Shown: one piece after another, positions 44,929 through 53,580 of the stretch
How the letters are laid out: each line of letters opens with the position of its first letter
Numbering within the stretch: the stretch's first letter is position 1
From: an uncultured Prevotellaceae bacterium
GTDB taxonomy: Bacteria > Bacteroidota > Bacteroidia > Bacteroidales > Bacteroidaceae
Assembly (NCBI GenBank): GCA_902780635.1
Contig: CACZGH010000011.1
Coordinates: forward strand, 62,001-126,000
Direction: 5' to 3'
DNA: 64,000 nt
The notes under the pieces: generated by a model
Database searches by the model: none
What the model saw: only the letters and a program-made list of their open reading frames with translations
What the model was told of the DNA's origin: nothing
Made by a program: the position numbers and the translations under genes

Positions 44929-46800
44929 TTAGAGCGAGGTGGTTAGTTTTTTCCCATTATGGAAAGAATTGTCACAAACGATGTTCCTGGTTGAATTCCT
45001 TGACAAGATGGGACCTTTGCTAAAAAACCGGCAGTTTTTGACCACTATATGGCTGAGACTTGTTATCAACGGTTGGCTGACAGTAGGAGCGTTCACCACA
45101 CAATTTTGCAAGAGGAGACTCAGCTTTTTGCTACTGGCCAAATCATATAATAGGAGTCCAGACGTTTTAAGGTTGAACTTACAATCGATGAATTTCAAAT
45201 GGATGCCTGTACCAATGATGATATGGCGGTTTGTTTCCAGTTTCCCCTTCGTCGTGGCGAAGTGGTCATATTCTTCAATAAAAGTGCAGTTACGGAAAGT
45301 CTGGTGCTGTCCACCGTTTCCCTGCACCATTCTTGCTCCGATGATTGTGCAGTTGTCATAAAAAATACTGTCAGGGCAAGTTCGGGGGTCATTAGAGCCC
45401 CCGTGATGAGTCAACATCACGGCCGTATACTCATCACCTTGCCGGAAAGTACTGTTTTTGATGAATAGGCCTTTCAGATTGCTTTGTCCATAAATGATAT
45501 GCATCGTACCAATAAAAGGAGCCTGTGTGACATCCGCATGATTGATATAGCATCCATGAACCCCCGCTATGGCCACTTGCATGACGTCTCTCGATGTCCA
45601 GTTGTCAATCTTGATATTGTAATTCAAGCCCGAATTGCCACTTCGCTTGATGACAAAGTCATGATTCATCCCCTGAAAATACATATTATTGAAAGACAGG
45701 TTTTTACATCCTAAGACCATAAATGCAATGATACGAGAGTCGCTGCTGTTGAGCCGGTGATGGCCTTTGACAGCCCCATCATCCCTATCCCGTAAAGCAC
45801 AAATATTTAAATTCTTAAAAACGCCATCAGAACACTGATATAGCCATGCCCATGAAGGATGTGAAAATCTAACCGTATCGCCTACGTACTTCGTTCGAAT
45901 GAACAATTTCGCACCGTTTCCATTAAAAGTAAAATGCGAGAAACTCTTCCATGGTGTCGCAGATACGGAATTGTTGTTCTGTGTGCGCAAATAATAGATT
46001 TTATCTTTCAGTTCCACGTTTCCCCTCCCCATCAAAACAGCTTTCTCGAAGGCGCTGCTGTCATCTGTCATGGTGGAATCAATATTGACCATCTCCTTTC
46101 CATTGAAAATGAAAGTTTCCCTTGTCTTGAGATTGGAGAACACTGCGCCCTTCGATGCTTTGCCAGTCTTGCTGTCATTCCACTCGTTGGAGTTGGACCA
46201 TCGACGATAATAAACATTGTTGACTCGTAACACAAAACCATGAGTAGACGTATCATAATAGACATCTTCTGTCGTGTGGTTTGGTATGCAAGTCCAGAAA
46301 TTTTTATTGACGATGTGAGAAGACGGGTAGGAAATGTTGACATTGACATACTGATCTGACACCTTGACAGAGTCGACATCACCATTATAACAACATAATG
46401 GCCTGTTGTAATAGGCTATTCCATCAGCTTTAGCTCCAAACCATTCTGGGCGTGCAGGAGTAGACCATGTCCCCCTCACCATACACCCATTGCCAAAAAT
46501 GCATGTTTCTTCTCCGGCTTCTATGCTATTTTGATGGCCTACAACGATACCATTGGTCAAAACGCCTCCATCAAAAACCAATTTCTTATTCTCCGGTAAC
46601 TGAACAATACGGCCAGACAAATCAACTGTATCTTTGATGTATGATACTTTGCTTTGATCCAGCAAAGGCCAATGGTCAAAACGTGTTTGACCGAATAACA
46701 AAGAATAAGGCAAAAGAAATAAAGACAAAAAGAAAATATGCCTCTGATTTCTTAAAAACAAATGATGTCCTCTTATGTTAAAAAAACGTAGGAATTCCAT
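44929..46800 (-). CDS. Exported right-handed beta-helix protein (pectate-lyase-like fold)
   Basis: 623 residues. A hydrophobic stretch at about 22-38 (IFFLSLFLLPYSLLFGQ) acts as a signal sequence. Before the helix, residues about 60-130 have EWFGAKADG, typical of phage-tail/pectin-lyase-like proteins. From about 240 on, repeated short strands (FTFNGNGAKLFI, FKNLNICALRDRDD, FYDNCTIIGARMV, FIDCKFNLKTSGLLL) mark a parallel beta-helix. Such folds serve as polysaccharide lyases, hydrolases or epimerases; the catalytic residues cannot be named. First gene of the operon leading into TupA and the ATP-grasp genes, so it likely trims or modifies the exported polymer. Confidence 0.78.
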   Translation of the reverse strand: MEFLRFFNIRGHHLFLRNQRHIFFLSLFLLPYSLLFGQTRFDHWPLLDQSKVSYIKDTVDLSGRIVQLPENKKLVFDGGVLTNGIVVGHQNSIEAGEETCIFGNGCMVRGTWSTPARPEWFGAKADGIAYYNRPLCCYNGDVDSVKVSDQYVNVNISYPSSHIVNKNFWTCIPNHTTEDVYYDTSTHGFVLRVNNVYYRRWSNSNEWNDSKTGKASKGAVFSNLKTRETFIFNGKEMVNIDSTMTDDSSAFEKAVLMGRGNVELKDKIYYLRTQNNNSVSATPWKSFSHFTFNGNGAKLFIRTKYVGDTVRFSHPSWAWLYQCSDGVFKNLNICALRDRDDGAVKGHHRLNSSDSRIIAFMVLGCKNLSFNNMYFQGMNHDFVIKRSGNSGLNYNIKIDNWTSRDVMQVAIAGVHGCYINHADVTQAPFIGTMHIIYGQSNLKGLFIKNSTFRQGDEYTAVMLTHHGGSNDPRTCPDSIFYDNCTIIGARMVQGNGGQHQTFRNCTFIEEYDHFATTKGKLETNRHIIIGTGIHLKFIDCKFNLKTSGLLLYDLASSKKLSLLLQNCVVNAPTVSQPLITSLSHIVVKNCRFFSKGPILSRNSTRNIVCDNSFHNGKKLTTSL

Positions 46801-46808
46801 CTATTTAT

Positions 46809-46839
46809 TTTGAATTTTGAGCCTTATATATTAATTTTG
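46809..46839 (+). promoter_or_regulatory. Promoter for the second CapA-type gene
   Basis: TTTG (46809-46812), 19 bases, TAATTTTG (46832-46839). It lies just upstream of ATG 46858 and overlaps the earlier in-frame ATG at 46810, which rules that start out. The divergent gene at 46800 starts only 9 bases away from the -33 box. Confidence 0.72.
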
Positions 46840-46857
46840 TCTTCAAAACAAATACGT

Positions 46858-47988
46858 ATGATAAAAATAAACATTGCAGGAGATTTTGTTCCTTTCAACA
46901 AATACTACACCAACAATGAGATTGACATGCCAGATGCTTTGGATGAACTGGCCGCAATCAATCAAACATGTGATTACAATATTGTCAATTTAGAATGCCC
47001 CATCGTCCTGTCAAGCGCAAAGCCTATTGACAAAATTGGTCCCGCTCTGAAAACCAATGAAAACGCAGTCAAAGTGCTTCAATATGCTCATTTTGGTGGT
47101 GTGACCCTCTCCAACAATCATTTTTATGACTATGGTGAGCAAGGGGTAAAAGACACACTGGATGCATTAGGCCGCCATGGCATTGACCATGTGGGTGGAG
47201 GGATCAATCTTTTGGAAGCCTCAAAGACTTTCTATAAAAAAATAAAAGAAAAGACCATTGCTTTTATCAATTGCTCAGAACATGAATTTTCAATTGCGGC
47301 AGTGGATAAAGGTGGTGCCAATCCTCTGGATGTGATCACACAGTTTTATGAAATAAAAAAAGCAAAAGAAAAAGCTGATTATATCATACTAATTGTTCAC
47401 GGTGGTATAGAACATTTCTGTTATCCTTCCCCAAGAATGAAAAAAACGTATCGATTTTTCATCGATGCGGGAGCAGATGCCGTTATCAACCATCATCAAC
47501 ATTACTATAGTGGTTTTGAAATATATAAAAACAAACCTATCGTATATGGCTTAGGCAACTTACTATTTGACACAGGTCTTAACAGCAGCATCTATTGGAA
47601 TACAGGCTACATGATCCATTTGTTATTAGATGGCTCTCAAGTAGACTATCGCATCATACCTTATCAACAATCCAAAGGAAAAGCCAAGATATCAAAACTC
47701 AAAGGCACAGAATTGCAATCCTTTCATGAAAGACTAGAGAAACTGAATGCCGTCATTGGTGACGACAACCAATTAGAAAAGACTTATCAACGATTTCTCC
47801 TTCAAAAAAATAGTGTCAATGAAAATCTTCTGACGCCTTATTCTTCCAAATATCTCACTTATGCCTATTCTAAAGGACTATTGCCATCCTTTATCTCCAA
47901 AAAGAAAGCATTGATCCTGCTTAACAGAATAGAATGCGAGTCTCACAGAGAAAGACTGATAGCTTATTTAAAAACCATCATCAAATAA
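46858..47988 (+). CDS. CapA-family protein, copy 2
   Basis: 376 residues from ATG 46858. Motifs: IAGDFVPFNKYYTN, NIVNLECPIVLS, TLSNNHFYDYGEQG, LIVHGGIEHFCYPSP, INHHQHYYSGFE and YGLGNLLFDTG. It is about a quarter to a third identical by eye to copy 1 (40245-41264) but is transcribed the other way from its own promoter. Like copy 1 it has no signal peptide or membrane anchor. The C-terminal 90 residues are basic and helical. Metal-dependent hydrolase or ligase support role is likely; substrate unknown. Convergent with the long polysaccharide operon on the - strand. Confidence 0.85.
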   Translation: MIKINIAGDFVPFNKYYTNNEIDMPDALDELAAINQTCDYNIVNLECPIVLSSAKPIDKIGPALKTNENAVKVLQYAHFGGVTLSNNHFYDYGEQGVKDTLDALGRHGIDHVGGGINLLEASKTFYKKIKEKTIAFINCSEHEFSIAAVDKGGANPLDVITQFYEIKKAKEKADYIILIVHGGIEHFCYPSPRMKKTYRFFIDAGADAVINHHQHYYSGFEIYKNKPIVYGLGNLLFDTGLNSSIYWNTGYMIHLLLDGSQVDYRIIPYQQSKGKAKISKLKGTELQSFHERLEKLNAVIGDDNQLEKTYQRFLLQKNSVNENLLTPYSSKYLTYAYSKGLLPSFISKKKALILLNRIECESHRERLIAYLKTIIK

Positions 47989-48033
47989 CTGAATTGCAAG
48001 ATTCACTCACCAAACCCACCTTTATCCGTTCTA

Positions 48034-48933
48034 TTAATGAGCTCCCAAGGAGTAATCGATGGCATCTCTTATTTGAGCGATGATATAGCTTGTATAAATT
48101 GATGCCCCCTTTTGGTTGAGGTGAGACAGATTCTTAAAATAGTCGTCGTTTTTTGCAAATTCCTTAACGCTCTGATTATCAAAATATTTAATGTTGTATT
48201 TCTTGAATAAGGCAACGTATTCAGGAGGATATTCCATATATTTGCCATCATAAAACGGACTAATGAAAAAAATAAGTTTTGTTCCTTTGGAGAGAGCAAG
48301 TTTTATAAATTCCTCCATATAAAAATATTTGACGCTGTCTGTCTCCATTTGCTCCGTTCTGACAATGTTGTATACCATTTTTCCTTGCAGAGGAACAAAA
48401 CCATTAGACATCTTCTTCTTGACGAACAAACCTCTTATCAGCTGAATAATATTTGAATTGAAACGGTATAGATGTGAAATGTTCTTAATATTTTCGACAG
48501 GACTCAACTCATGAAAATATGGAGGCATTTCCTTCCTGTCGTAATAAGGGCGCAATTCTGCCAAACAATTGGCATAATCTTCTTTCTGGATATCAAAACG
48601 ATAAAAGTCATACAAGATGATTTTGGGATGATGGTGTGCTGACATCATGCTCCACATGCCATAAGAATATAAAATACCCATACCCTCGCGTCCACAGTTG
48701 TAACACGAGAGCCCTAAAGAATCTTTAATGATTTGGGGATCATAATGATACATCGCCCGGGATGACCCGAATACGAGTACATCATCATCACTATGATTGA
48801 TGCAGTACTCCATGTTTTGAAAACTGCCACATCCAGCATGTTTTCTGCAATATATCAAACAATAGCCAAGTAAGAAGTCTAAAAAAACTATTATCAAGAA
48901 AAAAAACAATGTACGAATGATTATTTTTTTCAT
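48034..48933 (-). CDS. Membrane-anchored SGNH-like protein, partner of MBOAT
   Basis: 299 residues with an N-terminal membrane anchor (about 7-27). SGNH-type features: LVFGSSRAMYHYDP (Ser nucleophile within GSSR, about 55-58) and the terminal motif LSHLNQKGASIYT, where His replaces the usual Asp-x-x-His pair only in part. AlgJ/AlgX and DltD/PatB-type proteins have this layout and carry acyl groups passed out by an MBOAT protein to a polysaccharide. It starts 3 bases after the MBOAT stop, the last gene of the right-hand operon. Confidence 0.78.
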   Translation of the reverse strand: MKKIIIRTLFFFLIIVFLDFLLGYCLIYCRKHAGCGSFQNMEYCINHSDDDVLVFGSSRAMYHYDPQIIKDSLGLSCYNCGREGMGILYSYGMWSMMSAHHHPKIILYDFYRFDIQKEDYANCLAELRPYYDRKEMPPYFHELSPVENIKNISHLYRFNSNIIQLIRGLFVKKKMSNGFVPLQGKMVYNIVRTEQMETDSVKYFYMEEFIKLALSKGTKLIFFISPFYDGKYMEYPPEYVALFKKYNIKYFDNQSVKEFAKNDDYFKNLSHLNQKGASIYTSYIIAQIRDAIDYSLGAH

Positions 48934-48936
48934 GAA

Positions 48937-50346
48937 TCAAAAGTTTTCATAGATAAACTTACCACTATCAAACATGCCAATGGACAAAATGACCAATGAC
49001 AAGACCACGCAAACAACCCATTTCACCTTACTGGAGTTGAGAAAAGAGAGCCGAGATGGCTGAAACTCTCTCCAGATGTCATATACCACCAAAAACGGGA
49101 GGCCTAAAAGCAAATACAAGAAGTCGGTTTCCACAATAACTTTCATCGGTGCGCCGAAGGCCGTAAAAATGCGGACGATAACCCCTATCCCATCCTCCAA
49201 AGTGGGCATACGGAAAATAATCCATGCGAAAGTGATGATGATAAAAGTGACAAAAATCCGCCATGCTTTGTAAAGAGCGTTTTTGCTTACAACCTTTTGC
49301 CATCCCATCGCTTTTTCTATGACCTGTGAAATTCCATGTATCAATCCCCAGATGATAAATGTCCAATTGGCTCCATGCCATACGCCACTCACAAGAAATG
49401 TGATAATGATGTTTAGGTAGTTGCGTGACTTTTTACATCTACTACCTCCTAGTGGTATATAAATATAGTCCTTCAGCCATCTTGACAAGGAAATATGCCA
49501 CCGGTGCCAGAAATCTGTCACACTCAAAGAGAAATACGGACGGTTGAAGTTGTTGATAATCTGATAACCTAGTGTGTTCGCAATACCTATTGCCATCAAA
49601 CTATACCCTGCGAAATCGGCATAAATCTGAATAGAATAAAGAATAGCAGCAAGCAAACAGTCGCCACCATTGCAAAAAGTATAATTATCGAAGACATAAC
49701 TGACAATTAAATTTGCGCGGTCGGCAATCACGAGTTTTAAGAAAAGCCCCCAAAGGATTTGTTTGAACCCACGTTGACATGCGCCTTCATCAAAAAGTCT
49801 TTTTGCCTTTATCTGAGGCAAGAGTTCTGAGGCTTTACTGATAGGACCTGCTACGATATGTGGAAAGAACGAGATGAAAAGCGTGTAGTCAGAAAAAGAT
49901 TTCTCTGCTTTGATACGCTGTAAATAGACATCTATCTGATAACCTATGGCCTGAATAGAGAAGAAAGACAATCCTATTGGAATCATCCACCTCAAACCTG
50001 CAGGCTGTAACTCAAAACCCCACCAACCAATTATCTGACAGACTGTGTCGACAAAAAAGCCCAGATATTTAAACAAAAACAAAGGCGACAAGGCTATTAT
50101 CAGAAAAAAAACATGTATCGCTTTTCTTCGTTTTGTCGCTTTATCAAGACAGTTTCCTGCTAAGAATGTGATGCCTGTGACAAATAATAGTATGATAGCA
50201 TAACGCATATAAAAACTCATATACATCAGATAGCTAACAACTATCAAATACCATTTCCTCATCTTCACAGAAGAAGAAGGTATCACCCAATAAAAAAGGA
50301 AAAGGAAGGGGTAGACAATCCAAAAAAGGAAACTGTTGACGGCCAT
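48937..50346 (-). CDS. MBOAT-family O-acyltransferase (AlgI-like)
   Basis: 469 residues with about 11 membrane helices. Conserved MBOAT segments: FFPHIVAGPISKASELLPQ, FWHRWHISLSRWLKDYIYIP and the catalytic His region LVSGVWHGANWTFIIWGLIHG (the His in VWHGANW). AlgI moves an acetyl group across the inner membrane for O-acetylation of alginate. With the SGNH partner downstream it would O-acetylate the surface polysaccharide. Lies 6 bases after the Fcl gene. Confidence 0.92.
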   Translation of the reverse strand: MAVNSFLFWIVYPFLFLFYWVIPSSSVKMRKWYLIVVSYLMYMSFYMRYAIILLFVTGITFLAGNCLDKATKRRKAIHVFFLIIALSPLFLFKYLGFFVDTVCQIIGWWGFELQPAGLRWMIPIGLSFFSIQAIGYQIDVYLQRIKAEKSFSDYTLFISFFPHIVAGPISKASELLPQIKAKRLFDEGACQRGFKQILWGLFLKLVIADRANLIVSYVFDNYTFCNGGDCLLAAILYSIQIYADFAGYSLMAIGIANTLGYQIINNFNRPYFSLSVTDFWHRWHISLSRWLKDYIYIPLGGSRCKKSRNYLNIIITFLVSGVWHGANWTFIIWGLIHGISQVIEKAMGWQKVVSKNALYKAWRIFVTFIIITFAWIIFRMPTLEDGIGVIVRIFTAFGAPMKVIVETDFLYLLLGLPFLVVYDIWREFQPSRLSFLNSSKVKWVVCVVLSLVILSIGMFDSGKFIYENF

Positions 50347-50352
50347 GCCCGA

Positions 50353-51456
50353 CTATGCAGTCTGATGATTGATACAGATACCCTGCCGATACCATTCATA
50401 GAGTCGGTGTATACCCTCGTCTATCTCTACCTGATGATGCCAGCCAAGCTGATGGAGCTTGCTGACGTCGATGAGTTTGCGAGGTGTTCCATCCGGCTTG
50501 CTGGTATCCCACAACAAGGCGCCCTTGAAGCCCACTTCCGCCACTACTTTCTCTGCCAACGAACGGATAGTCAGTTCCTTGCCTGAGCCTACATTGATGT
50601 GGCAGTTGCGCACTTCGGGATTTTGTGGGTCGTAGGTGTCTTTGAAATCCACATTCAGCAACACATGCACGCTGGCGTCGGCCATGTCCTCACTCCAGAG
50701 AAACTCTCTCAAGGGCGACCCTGTACCCCACAGTGTCACGGCTTCTGGGGTGATGCCATATTTGCTGAGAATGGCAAGAATCTCCTGTTCCATGGCACTG
50801 CCATTGACACCCTCCACCGGCCTCAGGTCTAGGTCTTTACGCACGGCAGTCCAATCATTCTCATTGAGGCATTTGGCCAAGTAGACCTTACGTATCATGG
50901 CTGGAAGCACATGACTGTTCTCCAGATGGAAATTGTCATTGGGTCCATAGAGATTGGTGGGCATGACAGCGATATAGTTGCAGCCGTACTGCAGGCTGAA
51001 GCTCTCACACATCTTCAGGCCGGCAATCTTAGCGATGGCATACGGTTCGTTGGTGTACTCCAGAGGAGACGTGAGCAGCGCATCCTCCCGCATCGGCTGA
51101 GGTGCCATGCGTGGGTAAATACAGGTGCTACCAAGGAAGAGCAGTTTCTGGACACCATGACGGTAGCTCTCGCCGATGACATTCTGCTGTATCTGAAGGT
51201 TTTGATAGATAAAGTCGGCACGGTAGCGCAGATTGGCCATGATACCACCCACGTGAGCCGCAGCGAGCACGACGGCATCGGGCTGTTCCTGATCGAAGAA
51301 CTGCTTGACGGCGACAGGGTCGAGCAAGTCAAGCTCTTTGTGTGTACGACCCACCAGATTGGTATATCCCCTCTTGAGGAGATTATTCCAAATAGCCGAC
51401 CCCACAAGTCCGCGGTGGCCGGCTACATATATCTTAGCATTTTTGTCTAAGGTCAT
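50353..51456 (-). CDS. fcl: GDP-L-fucose synthase
   Basis: 367 residues, SDR fold: GHRGLVGSAIW (NAD(P) binding, 13-23), LFLGSTCIYPR (catalytic Ser/Cys region near 105-115) and the Tyr-Lys pair in NEPYAIAKIAG (about 136-146). It epimerises and reduces GDP-4-keto-6-deoxymannose to GDP-L-fucose. The enzyme has about 45 residues more than E. coli Fcl, inserted near 200-230, as is common in Bacteroidetes. Follows gmd by 45 bases. Confidence 0.95.
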   Translation of the reverse strand: MTLDKNAKIYVAGHRGLVGSAIWNNLLKRGYTNLVGRTHKELDLLDPVAVKQFFDQEQPDAVVLAAAHVGGIMANLRYRADFIYQNLQIQQNVIGESYRHGVQKLLFLGSTCIYPRMAPQPMREDALLTSPLEYTNEPYAIAKIAGLKMCESFSLQYGCNYIAVMPTNLYGPNDNFHLENSHVLPAMIRKVYLAKCLNENDWTAVRKDLDLRPVEGVNGSAMEQEILAILSKYGITPEAVTLWGTGSPLREFLWSEDMADASVHVLLNVDFKDTYDPQNPEVRNCHINVGSGKELTIRSLAEKVVAEVGFKGALLWDTSKPDGTPRKLIDVSKLHQLGWHHQVEIDEGIHRLYEWYRQGICINHQTA

Positions 51457-51501
51457 GTTGCTTATATGGTTGTTGTATCGTCTCTTTCTTACAAAACTTT
51501 G

Positions 51502-52587
51502 TTATTCAGGCATTTGTGCTTTAAGATATAGTTTTTTGACAAATTTCATGTCATGCTCGACCATGATACGTATCAATTCGGCGAAGGAAGTCTTGCGTGG
51601 ATTCCACCCCAACTGCTTCCGTGCTTTGGAGGGATCGCCAAGGAGTTGCTCCACCTCCGCTGGGCGGAAATATTTGGGGTCTACCTCTACAAGCACTCGT
51701 CCAGTGGCTTTGTCGATACCTTTCTCGTCGACACCCTCACCCTGCCATTGGAGCTGTATACCCACTGCCTCGAAAGCCAGCGTGGCAAACTCCCTGACAC
51801 TGTGATACTCGCCGGTGGCGATGACGAAGTCGTCGGGTTGAGGCTGCTGCAGCATGAGCCACATACACTCCACATAGTCACGGGCATACCCCCAGTCGCG
51901 CAATGCGTTCATATTGCCTAAGTAGAGTTTGTCCTGATAGCCCTGTGCGATGCGTGCCGCAGCCAATGTGATCTTACGGGTGACGAACGTCTCACCACGC
52001 CGCTCACTCTCATGATTGAACAAAATGCCGTTGCAGCAATACATGCCATAGCTCTCACGATAGTTTTTGATGATCCAGTAACCATAAAGTTTGGCCACTC
52101 CGTATGGAGAGCGCGGATAGAAAGGTGTAGTCTCTTTCTGCGGCACCTCCTGCACGAGGCCGAAGAGTTCAGAAGTGGAAGCCTGATAGATGCGGCATGT
52201 TTTCTCCAGTCCACAGATTCTGACGGCCTCCAGCAGTCGCAACACGCCCACAGCGTCGGTGTCAGCAGTATATTCCGGTACATCGAATGACACTTTCACA
52301 TGACTTTGCGCTGCCAGATTGTAGATTTCGGTGGGCTTCACCTCTCCTATGATGCGTATCAAGGAAGAGGAGTCGGTCATGTCGGCCCAGTGCAGATTGA
52401 CCAGTCTTTGCTTTTTCATGTCACGCACCCACTCATCGAGATAAAGATGCTCGATGCGCCCCGTGTTGAAAGAGGAAGAGCGTCTAAGCAGGCCATGCAC
52501 CTCATAGCCTTTTTCTATGAGGAACTCTGCAAGAAACGATCCGTCTTGCCCTGTAATGCCTGTAATTAGTGCTGTTTTTCTGTTCAT
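51502..52587 (-). CDS. gmd: GDP-mannose 4,6-dehydratase
   Basis: 361 residues: [14 protein letters not shown] (15-28), [30 protein letters not shown], and the catalytic [10 protein letters not shown] (Tyr-x-x-x-Lys, about 157-166), then [16 protein letters not shown]. It converts GDP-mannose to GDP-4-keto-6-deoxymannose, the substrate of Fcl. Five bases after the manC stop. Confidence 0.97.
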   Translation of the reverse strand: MNRKTALITGITGQDGSFLAEFLIEKGYEVHGLLRRSSSFNTGRIEHLYLDEWVRDMKKQRLVNLHWADMTDSSSLIRIIGEVKPTEIYNLAAQSHVKVSFDVPEYTADTDAVGVLRLLEAVRICGLEKTCRIYQASTSELFGLVQEVPQKETTPFYPRSPYGVAKLYGYWIIKNYRESYGMYCCNGILFNHESERRGETFVTRKITLAAARIAQGYQDKLYLGNMNALRDWGYARDYVECMWLMLQQPQPDDFVIATGEYHSVREFATLAFEAVGIQLQWQGEGVDEKGIDKATGRVLVEVDPKYFRPAEVEQLLGDPSKARKQLGWNPRKTSFAELIRIMVEHDMKFVKKLYLKAQMPE

Positions 52588-52592
52588 ATTGT

Positions 52593-53558
52593 TTATTCTT
52601 CTGAAAATTGTGATATTCGTTGTTCCTCGCTTAACTTGCAGATAAGCAGTGTGTCATCTTTCTCTGCGATGATATACCCATCCAGTCCCTGCACGACCAC
52701 TTTCTTCTCGTCCGTCGTATGGATGATGCAGTTGTGGGTGTCGAAAAGCCGGATGTTTGCACCTATCTTACTGTTGCCATACAGGTCTTTCTGACTCTGG
52801 ATAAGCAGTGAGCCCCAGGTGCCCAGGTCGCTCCACCCGAAGTCGGCGGGGCAGACAAAAATCTCAGATGCTTTCTCCATGATGGCATAGTCGACGGAGA
52901 TGCTCTCGCACTCAGGATAGCGCAGGTCGATCATCTTTTGTTCCTCAGGAGTGCCATAGACGGGCAGGAGATTCTCAAAAATCTTCGACATAGCGGGCAT
53001 GTAGATGCGGAACGCATTGACGATGGTACTGACATTCCAGATAAAGATGCCAGCATTCCAAAAATAGCTCTTATTGCGTAGGTATCTGAGGGCGGTCTGA
53101 GCGTCGGGTTTCTCCCTGAAAGAGTCGACCCTGAAGATCTCGCTGTTGCGCGCACTGCAAGTGGTGAGGTCGGCCTGAATATATCCAAAGCCTGTCTCCG
53201 GCCGTGTGGGTTTCATGCCGAGTGTCACGATGGCGTCGGTTTCCCCCGTAAATTTGAGGCACATATTAATAACACGCCGGAATTCACTGCCATTCGTGAC
53301 GATGTGATCACTTGGTGTGACCACGATATTGGCCTTGGGGTCTTTCTTCTTGATGCGCCAACTGACGTATGCGATGCATGGTGCCGTGTTCTGATGCTCG
53401 CAGATGCCTTCAAACCGATCAAAAGTCAGCTGAAGGAGAGAACGTCCCACACCGAGCACATCGATGAATTGCTTGGGCCGCTCGGTGGTGCTCATAGGCC
53501 AAAAGCGGCTGCCTATGCCGCCGGCCATAATCACGAGATGATGATTGGTTGATGCCAT
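52593..53558 (-). CDS. manC: Mannose-1-phosphate guanylyltransferase with an internal deletion
   Basis: 321 residues; family members are usually about 350-360. The nucleotide-binding motif [19 protein letters not shown] (13-31) and [23 protein letters not shown] and [10 protein letters not shown] are present. Between RFEGICEHQ (48-56) and NTAPCIAY (57-64) about 35 residues normally found, including VVTN-x-Y and the LLEP-x-R segment, are missing, without a frameshift (DNA near 53388-53411). Whether the enzyme still makes GDP-mannose is doubtful; another copy may exist elsewhere. A phosphomannomutase gene is not in the window. Confidence 0.88.
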   Translation of the reverse strand: MASTNHHLVIMAGGIGSRFWPMSTTERPKQFIDVLGVGRSLLQLTFDRFEGICEHQNTAPCIAYVSWRIKKKDPKANIVVTPSDHIVTNGSEFRRVINMCLKFTGETDAIVTLGMKPTRPETGFGYIQADLTTCSARNSEIFRVDSFREKPDAQTALRYLRNKSYFWNAGIFIWNVSTIVNAFRIYMPAMSKIFENLLPVYGTPEEQKMIDLRYPECESISVDYAIMEKASEIFVCPADFGWSDLGTWGSLLIQSQKDLYGNSKIGANIRLFDTHNCIIHTTDEKKVVVQGLDGYIIAEKDDTLLICKLSEEQRISQFSEE

Positions 53559-53580
53559 GTCTGGTTGATTTATTTAAGTG

